Source: an uncultured Bacilli bacterium (GTDB lineage Bacteria > Bacillota_I > Bacilli_A > RF39 > UBA660). From it: DNA of 23,532 nt. A model generated the notes under the pieces. It worked only from the letters and a program-made list of their open reading frames with translations, had not been told where the DNA came from and made no database searches. A program made the translations under genes and the position numbers. This document shows positions 15,793 to 22,958 of the stretch, in pieces (position 1 is the stretch's first letter; each line of letters opens with the position of its first letter). The stretch is from assembly GCA_944363805.1 (NCBI GenBank), contig CALVVH010000014.1, positions 1-23,532 on the forward strand. Direction: 5' to 3'.

Positions 15793-18039
15793 GTGAAATT
15801 TAAAGTTGAACCCAAAGATTTTTTGTTATTTTGTATTTATTGTGGTTTGTTGTTATACCTTTGTGCAATAGCGGTTTTGAATATTCATTCATTAGCTCAA
15901 GAAGGTGCTTTTTATGGTCTCCTTCCATTTAAGGCTTTTACGGGAGCTTATTTACCTATTACTTTGTTACTTTTTATTGGGGCTTTGGTGGCGATATTTT
16001 CAAGTGTTTCTAGTTATATATTTAAAAAAGAAAAAGGAAGTCACGGAATAGGCTTAATATTTAAAGATAAATCTAGTGATGGTTATTCAAAGTGGGCGAA
16101 AGAAAAAGATATTAAAGGAGAAGAAAATGTAGTTAAAGTAAATCCTTTAAGTGATACTTTAGATGCAGCAGGTATTCCATTAATTAATAACGGAAAAGAA
16201 ATTTGGGTTGATAATGGGGAATATCATAATTTAGTAATTGGGTCTACTGGTAGTGGTAAAACACAAACGATAGTTAAGCCAATGGTTAATTTGCTAGCTA
16301 AAAAAGGCGAAAGTATGATTATTACTGACCCCAAAGGTGAAATATATAAATATAGTGCTTCTTATTTGAAAGAAAGAGGTTACAGAATTATCGTTTTGAA
16401 TTTCCGGGAACCTCAAAGAGGTAATTCTTGGAATCCTTTGACACTTCCATATAAGTATTATACTGGGGGTAATCAAGATAAATCTATTGAATTGTTAAAC
16501 GACGTTGCTTTAAATATTTTGTATGATCCAAGCAATAAATCGGAATCGGATTTCTGGGAAAAGTCAGCTGCTGACTACTTTTCAGGACTTGCTTTAGGTT
16601 TATTTGAAGATGCTAAAGAAAGAGAAGTTAATTTAAATAGTATTAACTACATGAGTGCAGTTGGGGAAGAAAGATATGCAACGAGTAATTATATCAAAGA
16701 ATACTTTGGGCTTAAAGGTGAAAAATCAACTCCTTATATCTTTGCCACAAGTACAATCAATGCTCCGAATGATACTAAGGGAGGATTACTTGCAACATTT
16801 AGACAAAAGATAAGAAACTTCTCAACTGGGGAAGCTTTAAGTGAAATGCTTTCGTATAGTGACTTTAATATGCGAGATATCGGTAACGGAAAGACAGCAG
16901 TATTCATGATTATTCATGATGAAAAGAAGACGTATCATAGTTTGATGACGATATTTATTAAACAATGTTATGAAACATTAATCGATGTTGCGCAAGAAAA
17001 TGGGGGAAAACTTCCTTATAGAACAAATTTTATTCTAGATGAATTTGCAAATATGCCACCACTTAAAGATGTTGATGCCATGGTATCAGCAGCCAGAAGC
17101 CGGGATATTAGATTTACTTTTATTATTCAAAACTTTGCTCAACTTAATGATGTATATGGGGATAATGTTGCTGAAATTATTAAAGGTAATTGTGGTAACT
17201 TAGTTTACTTAATTAGTACCGAAATGAAAGCTTTGGAAGAAATTTCGAAGATGTGTGGGGAAGTAAAAGTAACCGATGATAAAGATAAGAATGCCACGAG
17301 ACCACTTATTACAGTAACAGATTTACAAAAAATGAAGTTATTTGAAGCAATTATTAAAAGACTTAGAACAGATCCTTTTAGAACAAAACTAGAGCCAGAC
17401 TTTAAGATGGAATGGGGAATTGAGCGAAAAGAAGAACCATATCCGTCACGAATTAAACAAGAAGTAGAAATATTTGATTTAAAAAAATTTGTTACAGAAG
17501 AAAAAAGTAAGAGTATGGCTAACATGCGAGGTAATAATTTAAATAATCCTAATCCTTTTAGACCAATTAATACTGATTTTGGTATGGGAAATTCAATGAA
17601 TACACCAAGAAATAATTTTAATTCTTTAGATATCGATAGTATGCTTAAAGACTTAGATGAGAAATTTAAAGAATTGGATAGACAAGAAGCAGAAAAGAAA
17701 AAGAAAAGTAATAGTTTACTAGATGTTGGGGCAGATATTGAACTTCCTACGAAAAAGAATGATTTTAGTGATAATAAGTTTTTTAATTCAAATCCTTTTA
17801 TGAATAATATACCAAATAAAAAAGAAGTTGATAATGACATTGGTTCTCTAGATAGTTTTATGAAAAGTGTTGATTCAAAGGTAGTTGATATGCCTAAACT
17901 TAAGGAAGAAAAACCTAAAGTGGAAGTGTTTAAAGAAGAAAAGCCGAAGATCAATGTCGATGCTGATAGTAAAGTACTAGGAGATAATATTATTACTGAT
18001 GATGAATTCTTTGATGATTTTTTTGGAGATGATGAATAG
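15793..18039 (+). CDS. VirD4/TraG-type coupling ATPase
   Basis: This 748-residue coupling protein normally recruits substrate (relaxase-DNA or effector protein) to the channel. Two N-terminal transmembrane helices (about 10-31 and 54-77) precede the ATPase. Walker A is GSTGSGKT (150-157, Lys156); MIITDPKGEIY follows; Walker B is ILDEFANMPP (Asp416, Glu417); then SRDIRFTFIIQNFAQL. After about residue 560 comes a 180-residue low-complexity tail rich in Asn, Phe, Pro, Lys and Asp/Glu, ending in an acidic EFFDDFFGDDE. The start is GTG 15793 after AAAGGAAGAAG. It is the last gene of the operon. No relaxase is near, so the tail could be a site for protein substrates; that is inference. Confidence 0.95.
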   Translation: MKFKVEPKDFLLFCIYCGLLLYLCAIAVLNIHSLAQEGAFYGLLPFKAFTGAYLPITLLLFIGALVAIFSSVSSYIFKKEKGSHGIGLIFKDKSSDGYSKWAKEKDIKGEENVVKVNPLSDTLDAAGIPLINNGKEIWVDNGEYHNLVIGSTGSGKTQTIVKPMVNLLAKKGESMIITDPKGEIYKYSASYLKERGYRIIVLNFREPQRGNSWNPLTLPYKYYTGGNQDKSIELLNDVALNILYDPSNKSESDFWEKSAADYFSGLALGLFEDAKEREVNLNSINYMSAVGEERYATSNYIKEYFGLKGEKSTPYIFATSTINAPNDTKGGLLATFRQKIRNFSTGEALSEMLSYSDFNMRDIGNGKTAVFMIIHDEKKTYHSLMTIFIKQCYETLIDVAQENGGKLPYRTNFILDEFANMPPLKDVDAMVSAARSRDIRFTFIIQNFAQLNDVYGDNVAEIIKGNCGNLVYLISTEMKALEEISKMCGEVKVTDDKDKNATRPLITVTDLQKMKLFEAIIKRLRTDPFRTKLEPDFKMEWGIERKEEPYPSRIKQEVEIFDLKKFVTEEKSKSMANMRGNNLNNPNPFRPINTDFGMGNSMNTPRNNFNSLDIDSMLKDLDEKFKELDRQEAEKKKKSNSLLDVGADIELPTKKNDFSDNKFFNSNPFMNNIPNKKEVDNDIGSLDSFMKSVDSKVVDMPKLKEEKPKVEVFKEEKPKINVDADSKVLGDNIITDDEFFDDFFGDDE

Positions 18040-18062
18040 TTGTTTATCATCTTCTTTTTTAT
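18025..18062 (+). terminator. terminator of the secretion operon
   Basis: The stem 18025-18033 / 18046-18054 (GGAGATGAT with ATCATCTTC, one G-U pair) is followed by TTTTTT. It begins inside the last codons of the VirD4-like gene. Confidence 0.85.
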
Positions 18063-18092
18063 TTTAGTGACATAAATTATAGTGTGATAATT

Positions 18093-18347
18093 ATGAAGAA
18101 AATAATGTATAGTGAGTATAATCCTAATATGGGTGTTTTAATAGATGTACAACATCCTTTAGATTATAAGGAACATCCTACTCCAAATAGTAAAAATATG
18201 TATGCGGATAAATTACTTATGAATTATAAAGCAGTACTAGATAAGAATCAAAAATACTACATTATATGTAATAAAGGTACTCTAAGTAAAAGAGTGGTAG
18301 CAATGCTTGAATACTTAGGATATGATGTAACCCAGGTTATTAAGTAA
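18093..18347 (+). CDS. short rhodanese-like protein
   Basis: This 84-residue protein resembles a trimmed single rhodanese domain: VLIDVQHPLDY near the N-terminus, and Cys59 in IICNKGTLSKRVV, the place of the sulfur-carrying Cys, followed by MLEYLGYDV. Such domains move sulfane sulfur or act as redox/phosphatase folds. Standard rhodanese domains have about 100 residues, so some helices are short or absent. The start is uncertain among GTG 18084, ATG 18093 and ATG 18105; none has a strong ribosome binding site, and GATAAT just upstream of 18093 could mean a near-leaderless transcript. It lies just after the operon terminator. Confidence 0.7.
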   Translation: MKKIMYSEYNPNMGVLIDVQHPLDYKEHPTPNSKNMYADKLLMNYKAVLDKNQKYYIICNKGTLSKRVVAMLEYLGYDVTQVIK

Positions 18348-18385
18348 ATTACATAATTGTAATAGTAATTTCTAGTGTTTTGTAC

Positions 18386-18391
18386 TATAAT
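18386..18391 (+). promoter_or_regulatory. possible -10 box before the VTT-family gene
   Basis: TATAAT stands 17 bases before ATG 18408 and 38 bases after the rhodanese-like stop. The -35 is poor. It argues against the upstream in-frame GTG at 18375 as the start. Confidence 0.4.
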
Positions 18392-18407
18392 AACAATAGT
18401 GGTTTTT

Positions 18408-18992
18408 ATGGGAGAAGTGTTTAGTAGTTTTTATAATTTTATTATGGATACGATTGATGCAATGGGAGTTTATGGGCCTTTGTTAGGTTCTCTTTTTATC
18501 GTGCTTGAATCAATTATTCCGCCACTTCCATTATTTGTTTTTATAACTATTAATTTTATTGCTTTTGGTTATGTAATAGGTTTTATTATATCTTGGGTAT
18601 GTACGATAATTGGGTGTATTATATCTTATTATTTGGTAAAAAAGTTTTTACGTAATTTTGTGGTAAGAAAGATAAAAAATATTGATTTATTGACTAGATG
18701 TATGAATTATATTGAAAATTTATCTTTAACAAAGATAACTGTTATTTTATCTATTCCATTTACTCCAGCTTTTATGATGAATATTGCTGCTGGTTTAGTC
18801 AATATGAATTTTAAAAAGTTTTTTATTGCTATTTTGATTAGCAAAGTATTTTTGGTTTATTTCTGGGGATTTGTGGGTACTAGTTTAGTGGAAAGTTTTC
18901 AACATCCAGAAAGTTTAATAACTGTTGTTGTTATGATGGTAATAGCTTATGGAATTAGTTTTTTAATAAAAAAAGTATTTAAAATTAATTAA
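18408..18992 (+). CDS. VTT/DedA (SNARE-associated) family membrane protein
   Basis: This 194-residue polytopic protein has the DedA/TVP38 layout: VYGPLLGSLFIVLESIIPPL near the start with re-entrant-loop Pro residues, the membrane segments of FGYVIGFIISW, IPFTPAFMMNIAAGLVNM in the middle, and two C-terminal helices. Family members flip or transport lipids, including undecaprenyl phosphate and phosphatidylethanolamine, across the membrane. ATG 18408 is preferred, with AGTGG 5 bases upstream. Its stop overlaps that of the converging minus-strand gene. Confidence 0.88.
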   Translation: MGEVFSSFYNFIMDTIDAMGVYGPLLGSLFIVLESIIPPLPLFVFITINFIAFGYVIGFIISWVCTIIGCIISYYLVKKFLRNFVVRKIKNIDLLTRCMNYIENLSLTKITVILSIPFTPAFMMNIAAGLVNMNFKKFFIAILISKVFLVYFWGFVGTSLVESFQHPESLITVVVMMVIAYGISFLIKKVFKIN

Positions 18993-18998
18993 ATACTT
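18964..18998 (-). terminator. terminator of the minus-strand 256-residue gene
   Basis: The stem 18973-18982 / 18989-18998 contains AAGTATTT/AAATACTT. On the minus strand it is followed by seven Ts, so it works for the minus-strand gene. On the plus strand no T tract follows. Confidence 0.75.
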
Positions 18999-19759
18999 CG
19001 GGCAATATGACGAATTAATAAGTGTTTTAAAGTAGATGTTGATTGTGAATAATTATATTTACTTTTAAAATCCTTTGTAAGTCTAGTGAGTATTTCATTA
19101 TATCTGCTATTAATATCACTTTCAAGAAGAGGAGTGTTGCTGGCTTCTTGTTTTTTTATTTTGTTTATTAATGACAGTAGTTCTGGGCTACTAGCAGTAA
19201 CGTGTTGAAGTTCATTATCGATTTTAATGGTGTATTCAACTAATTCTGGTTGAAATTCACAGTCAAATTCGGTAATATCAACAGTGGCTTTTTGATAATG
19301 TTTTATACAACCTAAATTGAATATAATTAAAGAACTAACAGCAAATGTGGCAATTTTTTCTTTATCTTCTAAGGTAATATCCGAGAAAGTACATTTTAGA
19401 TCAATAAATATGCCATCATAATCATTACTTATTTTTTCAAAATCAATCCATCCATCTTTAGATGGGTAGTATTTTTTTAAAAATTCTAATTGATTATGGT
19501 TATTGATTAGAAATATGTTAGCGCTTTCTTTTAAAGTAATTAAAGTAGCAGGAAGCAACAAAGGTGATTGTTTAGCACCTTTATAAAATAAAATGTGAGG
19601 ATGATATGTTAAAAAATCTATCCAAGGGTTGTAGTTGGGGTATTTTGTATCGTGAATCGTTGCCCACAAGCCACCGGTTGGTTTAGATTGGCCATTTTTT
19701 ATTGGTTGATGTAAATCCATTAAGATTTGATTTGTTCCTACGCTTAAATATGTTTCCAT
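18989..19759 (-). CDS. unrecognised 256-residue cytoplasmic protein
   Basis: I do not recognise a family with confidence. It has no signal peptide or membrane helix. The N-terminal part has KPTGGLWATIHD, then a Trp-rich stretch with PWIDFLTYHP, and later GWIDFEKISNDYDGIFIDL. The motif K-P-x-G-G-L-W-A resembles one I recall in some phage and bacterial hypothetical proteins with an ADP-ribosyltransferase-like fold, but that is a weak resemblance. The C-terminal third is helical and polar, with RYNEILTRLTKDFKSKYNYS. ATG 19759 follows AGAAAGGGG, and a strong promoter stands upstream. It is monocistronic, divergent from mscS, with its own terminator. Confidence 0.85.
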   Translation of the reverse strand: METYLSVGTNQILMDLHQPIKNGQSKPTGGLWATIHDTKYPNYNPWIDFLTYHPHILFYKGAKQSPLLLPATLITLKESANIFLINNHNQLEFLKKYYPSKDGWIDFEKISNDYDGIFIDLKCTFSDITLEDKEKIATFAVSSLIIFNLGCIKHYQKATVDITEFDCEFQPELVEYTIKIDNELQHVTASSPELLSLINKIKKQEASNTPLLESDINSRYNEILTRLTKDFKSKYNYSQSTSTLKHLLIRHIARSI

Positions 19760-19789
19760 AAATAGACCCCTTTCTGTAAATTAAAATTT

Positions 19790-19818
19790 ATTATAGCAGT
19801 ATTTATTTGTAAAGTCAA
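19790..19818 (-). promoter_or_regulatory. promoter of the minus-strand 256-residue gene
   Basis: On the minus strand, TTGACT (19818-19813), a 17-base spacer and TATAAT (19795-19790) form a near-consensus promoter. It overlaps the divergent mscS promoter. Confidence 0.85.
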
Positions 19819-19835
19819 AAATTTCTTGATATACT
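19807..19835 (+). promoter_or_regulatory. promoter of mscS-dapF
   Basis: TTGTAA (19807-19812), a 17-base spacer and TATACT (19830-19835), with TG at 19827-19828 as an extended -10. Transcription should begin near 19842, almost at the AGGTGA ribosome binding site (19842-19847). Confidence 0.8.
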
Positions 19836-19851
19836 TGTATTAGGTGATGCT

Positions 19852-20697
19852 ATGGAAAATTTTGTGGAAAAATATTTAGATAAAGTTATTGCTGTTATTA
19901 TTATCTTAGTAGTAGCATTTATTTTAAATAAAATAATTGATGGATTAATTAGTAGAACGATAAGACATAAAAGAAAGAAAAACGTAACAACACTTCTGAT
20001 GTTTGTTAAAAGAATAAAGAAGTTTGTAATATATGCATTAGCAATACTAATTTGTTTAACCCAATTTGATGTATTTAATTCTTTCTCTGTAACTATTTTA
20101 TCTGGTTTAGGAATTGGATCTGTTGTAGTAGGTTTGGCTGCTCAAGAAAGTTTAAAAAATTTCTTTGGTAGTGTTGCTATAGTTTTAGGAAATCCCTATG
20201 AAGTCGGAGATTTTATTGAATGTGTTGATAAGGCAGTAAGTGGGACTGTTGAAGATATTACTATGCGTCACACGATTATTAGAACTATTAATAATCGGAG
20301 AGTAATTATTCCTAATTGTGAAATGAATACATATACTATTGAAAACTTTAATTATAGTGAAAATGAAAATGTTAAATTAGTAGATTATGAAATTGCTTAT
20401 GAATCAGATGTCGATAAAGCAATAAAAATATTGAAAGAAGAAATGGAAAAGTTATATCATCCTAATCCAAAGGGAAGAAATAAAGATGTAGAATTTCCAA
20501 AAGTTAGAGTCCTAGAATTAGGGGATGATGGAATTAAACTTCGAGTTTGGGTTTGGGGAGATGATAATAGTGATGTATTTGAAAACATGTATCAACTTAA
20601 TTATGCAATAAATAAAAGGTTTCCAAAAGAAGGTATTGAAATACCTTATCCTCATGTAGAAATAGTTGAAAATAAAAAGCCAAGAGGTAAGAAATAA
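19852..20697 (+). CDS. small-conductance mechanosensitive channel (MscS family)
   Basis: This 281-residue protein releases solutes on membrane tension during osmotic downshock. Three transmembrane helices lie at about 10-32, 52-70 and 77-105; the third carries the Gly/Ala-rich pore-lining pattern (GLGIGSVVVGLAAQESLKNF). The beta domain follows (NPYEVGDFIE, GTVEDITMRHT, RRVIIPNCEMNT), then the C-terminal alpha/beta domain. Length and layout match MscS/YkuT-type channels. ATG 19852 follows AGGTGA. It has its own promoter, and its stop is one base before the dapF start, so the two form an operon. Confidence 0.95.
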   Translation: MENFVEKYLDKVIAVIIILVVAFILNKIIDGLISRTIRHKRKKNVTTLLMFVKRIKKFVIYALAILICLTQFDVFNSFSVTILSGLGIGSVVVGLAAQESLKNFFGSVAIVLGNPYEVGDFIECVDKAVSGTVEDITMRHTIIRTINNRRVIIPNCEMNTYTIENFNYSENENVKLVDYEIAYESDVDKAIKILKEEMEKLYHPNPKGRNKDVEFPKVRVLELGDDGIKLRVWVWGDDNSDVFENMYQLNYAINKRFPKEGIEIPYPHVEIVENKKPRGKK

Positions 20698-20698
20698 T

Positions 20699-21553
20699 AT
20701 GCAGTTTACAAAAATGCATGGAATTGGCAATGATTATATTTATATAAATTGTTTTGAAGGGAATGTGGTTCCAGATGAAATGATTGAAGAAATTATTGCT
20801 ATTAGTGATAGACATAAAGGTATTGGGGGAGATGGTGTAATATTTATTAGGCCAAGTGATAAAGCTGATGCAAAAATGCGCATGTTTAATGCTGATGGCT
20901 CAGAAGGTAAGATGTGCGGCAATGGGATAAGATGTGTAGGAAAGTATGTTTATGAACATGGAATATCACACAACAATCCATTACAAATAGAAACGGCATC
21001 AGGTATAAAAACATTAAATTTAGAAGTAGTTCAAGGTAAAGTAGAAACTGTTACAGTTGATATGGGTAGTCCTATTTTAGATCTTAAATTAATACCAGTT
21101 GATTTAGATGTAGAACAAGTTATAAATTATCCACTTATAATAAACAATCAAGAATATTTAATAACTTGTGTTTCAATGGGAAATCCTCATTGTGTTATAT
21201 TTACTGAAGGAATTGATTATTTAGATTTAGAAAAAATTGGTCCATTATTTGAAAATAATCCTGTATTTCCTGAACGAATTAATACCGAATTTGTTGAAAT
21301 AATTGATGATAAAACTATGAAAATGCGAGTTTGGGAACGGGGTAGTGGAGAAACTTTTGCTTGTGGTACTGGTGCAAGTGCTTCAGTTGTAGCAGCAAAT
21401 TATAACAATGTATTTACTCGTGATCAAGAAATAAAAGTAATTCTTAAAGGTGGAGAATTGTATATAACATTAACTAGTGATAATCATGTTTTCATGCGTG
21501 GTAGTGCTACTGAAGTATTTACTGGAGAATACAAACTAAAAAATAAGTTATAG
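20699..21553 (+). CDS. dapF: diaminopimelate epimerase
   Basis: This 284-residue enzyme converts LL- to meso-diaminopimelate for lysine and cross-linked peptidoglycan. Both catalytic cysteines are present: Cys73 in MCGNGIRC and Cys222 in FACGTGAS. MHGIGNDYIYIN at the start, GDGVIFI, GNPHCVIF and ERGSGE are also family motifs. ATG 20699 is one base after the mscS stop with GAGGTAAG upstream; an in-frame extension back to 20666 lies inside mscS and is not needed. A meso-DAP enzyme indicates a DAP-type wall and argues against a wall-less mollicute. Confidence 0.97.
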   Translation: MQFTKMHGIGNDYIYINCFEGNVVPDEMIEEIIAISDRHKGIGGDGVIFIRPSDKADAKMRMFNADGSEGKMCGNGIRCVGKYVYEHGISHNNPLQIETASGIKTLNLEVVQGKVETVTVDMGSPILDLKLIPVDLDVEQVINYPLIINNQEYLITCVSMGNPHCVIFTEGIDYLDLEKIGPLFENNPVFPERINTEFVEIIDDKTMKMRVWERGSGETFACGTGASASVVAANYNNVFTRDQEIKVILKGGELYITLTSDNHVFMRGSATEVFTGEYKLKNKL

Positions 21554-21558
21554 CCTAT

Positions 21559-21590
21559 AAAAGTGAAGTAGAGAGCACTTGACTTTTTAT
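21559..21590 (+). terminator. likely terminator after dapF
   Basis: Outer stem AAAAGT/ACTTTT (21559-21564 / 21582-21587) and inner stem AAGT/ACTT (21566-21569 / 2177-80 of the same block, i.e. 21577-21580) are separated by a G-G mismatch. The loop is 7 bases, followed by a short T-rich tail. It starts 6 bases after the dapF stop. Confidence 0.6.
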
Positions 21591-21630
21591 ATATTGAATT
21601 ATTTCTTAAATAAGAAACGATTCAATATAT
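21589..21630. promoter_or_regulatory. 42-bp nested palindrome, putative operator
   Basis: Outer arms ATATATTGAAT (21589-21599) and ATTCAATATAT (21620-21630) match perfectly over 11 bp. Inside are arms TTTCTTA (21602-21608) and TAAGAAA (21611-21617), separated by a 2-base mismatch from the outer arms. The inner motif recurs inverted at 21642-21660, next to the promoter of the ATPase gene. Confidence 0.75.
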
Positions 21631-21641
21631 GTATAAAATAA

Positions 21642-21660
21642 TTTCTTATTTGAGAAATAA
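21642..21660 (-). repeat. second copy of the palindromic operator core
   Basis: The reverse complement of 21642-21660 equals 21599-21617 at 18 of 19 positions. Centres are 43 bp apart, about four helical turns. This copy ends one base before the TTGACA box, an ideal place for a regulator to block or aid RNA polymerase. Confidence 0.75.
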
Positions 21661-21661
21661 C

Positions 21662-21690
21662 TTGACAATGTATTTTTAGTATTATATAAT
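21662..21690 (+). promoter_or_regulatory. full-consensus promoter of the AAA_14 ATPase gene
   Basis: TTGACA (21662-21667), a 17-base spacer and TATAAT (21685-21690) match the sigma-A consensus completely. Transcription should start near 21697, at the AGGTGA ribosome binding site (21697-21702). Confidence 0.93.
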
Positions 21691-21707
21691 TTATATAGGT
21701 GATAAAA

Positions 21708-22901
21708 ATGCTTAAAAGAGAAAGTTATATATCTAGAATTAGGGGTTTTTATAATAGTGATTTAATAAAAATTCTAGTAGGAATAAGAAGATGTGGTAAA
21801 TCAGTTATCCTAAGACAAATCATTGATGAATTAAAAGAAAATGGCTGCGATGATGAACATATTATATTTATAAACTTTGAATATATTGAATATGAAGAAT
21901 TAAGGGATTATAAAAAACTTAATACTTTTATAAAAGATAAAATAATTGATAATAAGAGATATTATATTTTTTTAGATGAAATTCAAAAAGTTGAAAAGTT
22001 TGAAGAAGTAATCAATTCTTTAAGAGCATCTACTGATAATACTAGTATATTTATAACAGGATCAAATAGTAAATTATTATCTAAAGAATTATCCACGGTT
22101 TTATCAGGAAGATATGTTTTATTTAATATTTATCCTTTATCATATAAAGAATTTACTCTTTTATCTAAAAAGAATCCTTTATCCGAAGAGACTTTTTGGA
22201 ATTATGTTAAATGGGGAGGTCTTCCTAATAGATGTGAGTTTAGTGATGATAATAATATAAGGGATTATTTACATAGTGTTTTTGATTCTATTATATTAAG
22301 GGATGTTGTAGATAGACTTGGTTTAAAAGATACATTGTTATTTAATTTATTACTGCAATACATTGTTGATACTACAGGTAGAGAGTTTTCAGCTGAAAAT
22401 GTTATTAATTATTTAAAAAGTGAAGGTAAGTCCATATCAACACAAACTTTATATACATATTTAGATGCTTTATGTAAGGCTTTAATAATTAATAAGATAT
22501 ATAGATATGATATACATGGTAAAGCTATACTTAAAACATTAAATAAGTATTATATGACTGATTTAGGTATTGCTCAAATAAAGAATAATAATTTTGAAAT
22601 TAATAAAAGTTTTGCTATTGAAAATGTTGTATATAATGAATTATTAAAACGAGGATATGATGTTTATATAGGGAAAACTAAAAATGGAGAAATAGATTTT
22701 ATTGCTATTAAAGGTAATATAAAAGAATATTATCAGGTTACTTATTTGTTAGATTCTGATAAAGTAATTGATAGGGAATTTAATGTATTTGATACAATAG
22801 ATGATAATTATCCTAAATATGTTCTTTCACTTGATAAAACTGATTTTTCACGGGATGGTATAATTCATAAAAATATAATTGATTGGTTATTAAGTGAATA
22901 G
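21708..22901 (+). CDS. AAA_14 / DUF4143 ATPase
   Basis: This 397-residue protein has an N-terminal AAA_14 ATPase domain with Walker A GIRRCGKS (25-32, Lys31), Walker B YIFLDEIQ (Asp90, Glu91) and sensor-like FITGSNSKLLS, then SGRYVLFNIYPLSYKEF. A winged-helix-like middle (about 220-280) follows, then a C-terminal DUF4143/restriction-endonuclease-like fold (ENVVYNELLKRGYDVY, GEIDFIAIKG). Cellular role is unknown. ATG 21708 is chosen, with AGGTGA 5 bases upstream; an in-frame GTG at 21699 overlaps the ribosome binding site. It is a single gene with a full-consensus promoter and two palindromic operator copies, which suggests tight repression. The helical winged domain could bind the operator itself; this is a guess. 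Confidence 0.93.
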   Translation: MLKRESYISRIRGFYNSDLIKILVGIRRCGKSVILRQIIDELKENGCDDEHIIFINFEYIEYEELRDYKKLNTFIKDKIIDNKRYYIFLDEIQKVEKFEEVINSLRASTDNTSIFITGSNSKLLSKELSTVLSGRYVLFNIYPLSYKEFTLLSKKNPLSEETFWNYVKWGGLPNRCEFSDDNNIRDYLHSVFDSIILRDVVDRLGLKDTLLFNLLLQYIVDTTGREFSAENVINYLKSEGKSISTQTLYTYLDALCKALIINKIYRYDIHGKAILKTLNKYYMTDLGIAQIKNNNFEINKSFAIENVVYNELLKRGYDVYIGKTKNGEIDFIAIKGNIKEYYQVTYLLDSDKVIDREFNVFDTIDDNYPKYVLSLDKTDFSRDGIIHKNIIDWLLSE

Positions 22902-22932
22902 TAATGATTTATATAAAAATGTCAAGTTAAAT

Positions 22933-22958
22933 AAAAAATAGCGAAGAGCTATTTTTTT
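22933..22958. terminator. bidirectional terminator
   Basis: The stem AAAAAATAGC (22933-22942) with GCTATTTTTT (22948-22957) and a GAAGA loop has T runs on both strands. It separates the ATPase gene from the converging permease gene, whose stop lies at its edge. Confidence 0.9.

Noticed and set aside
17205..18050. 281-codon minus-strand open frame opposite the VirD4-like gene
   Set aside because: It is exactly antisense to the low-complexity VirD4 tail, is made of Ser/Leu/Phe runs expected from complementing Lys/Glu/Asp/Asn codons, and has no start context.
20518..20922. Several 60-72 codon minus-strand frames over mscS and dapF
   Set aside because: They are shadows of two well-recognised genes and have no ribosome binding sites.
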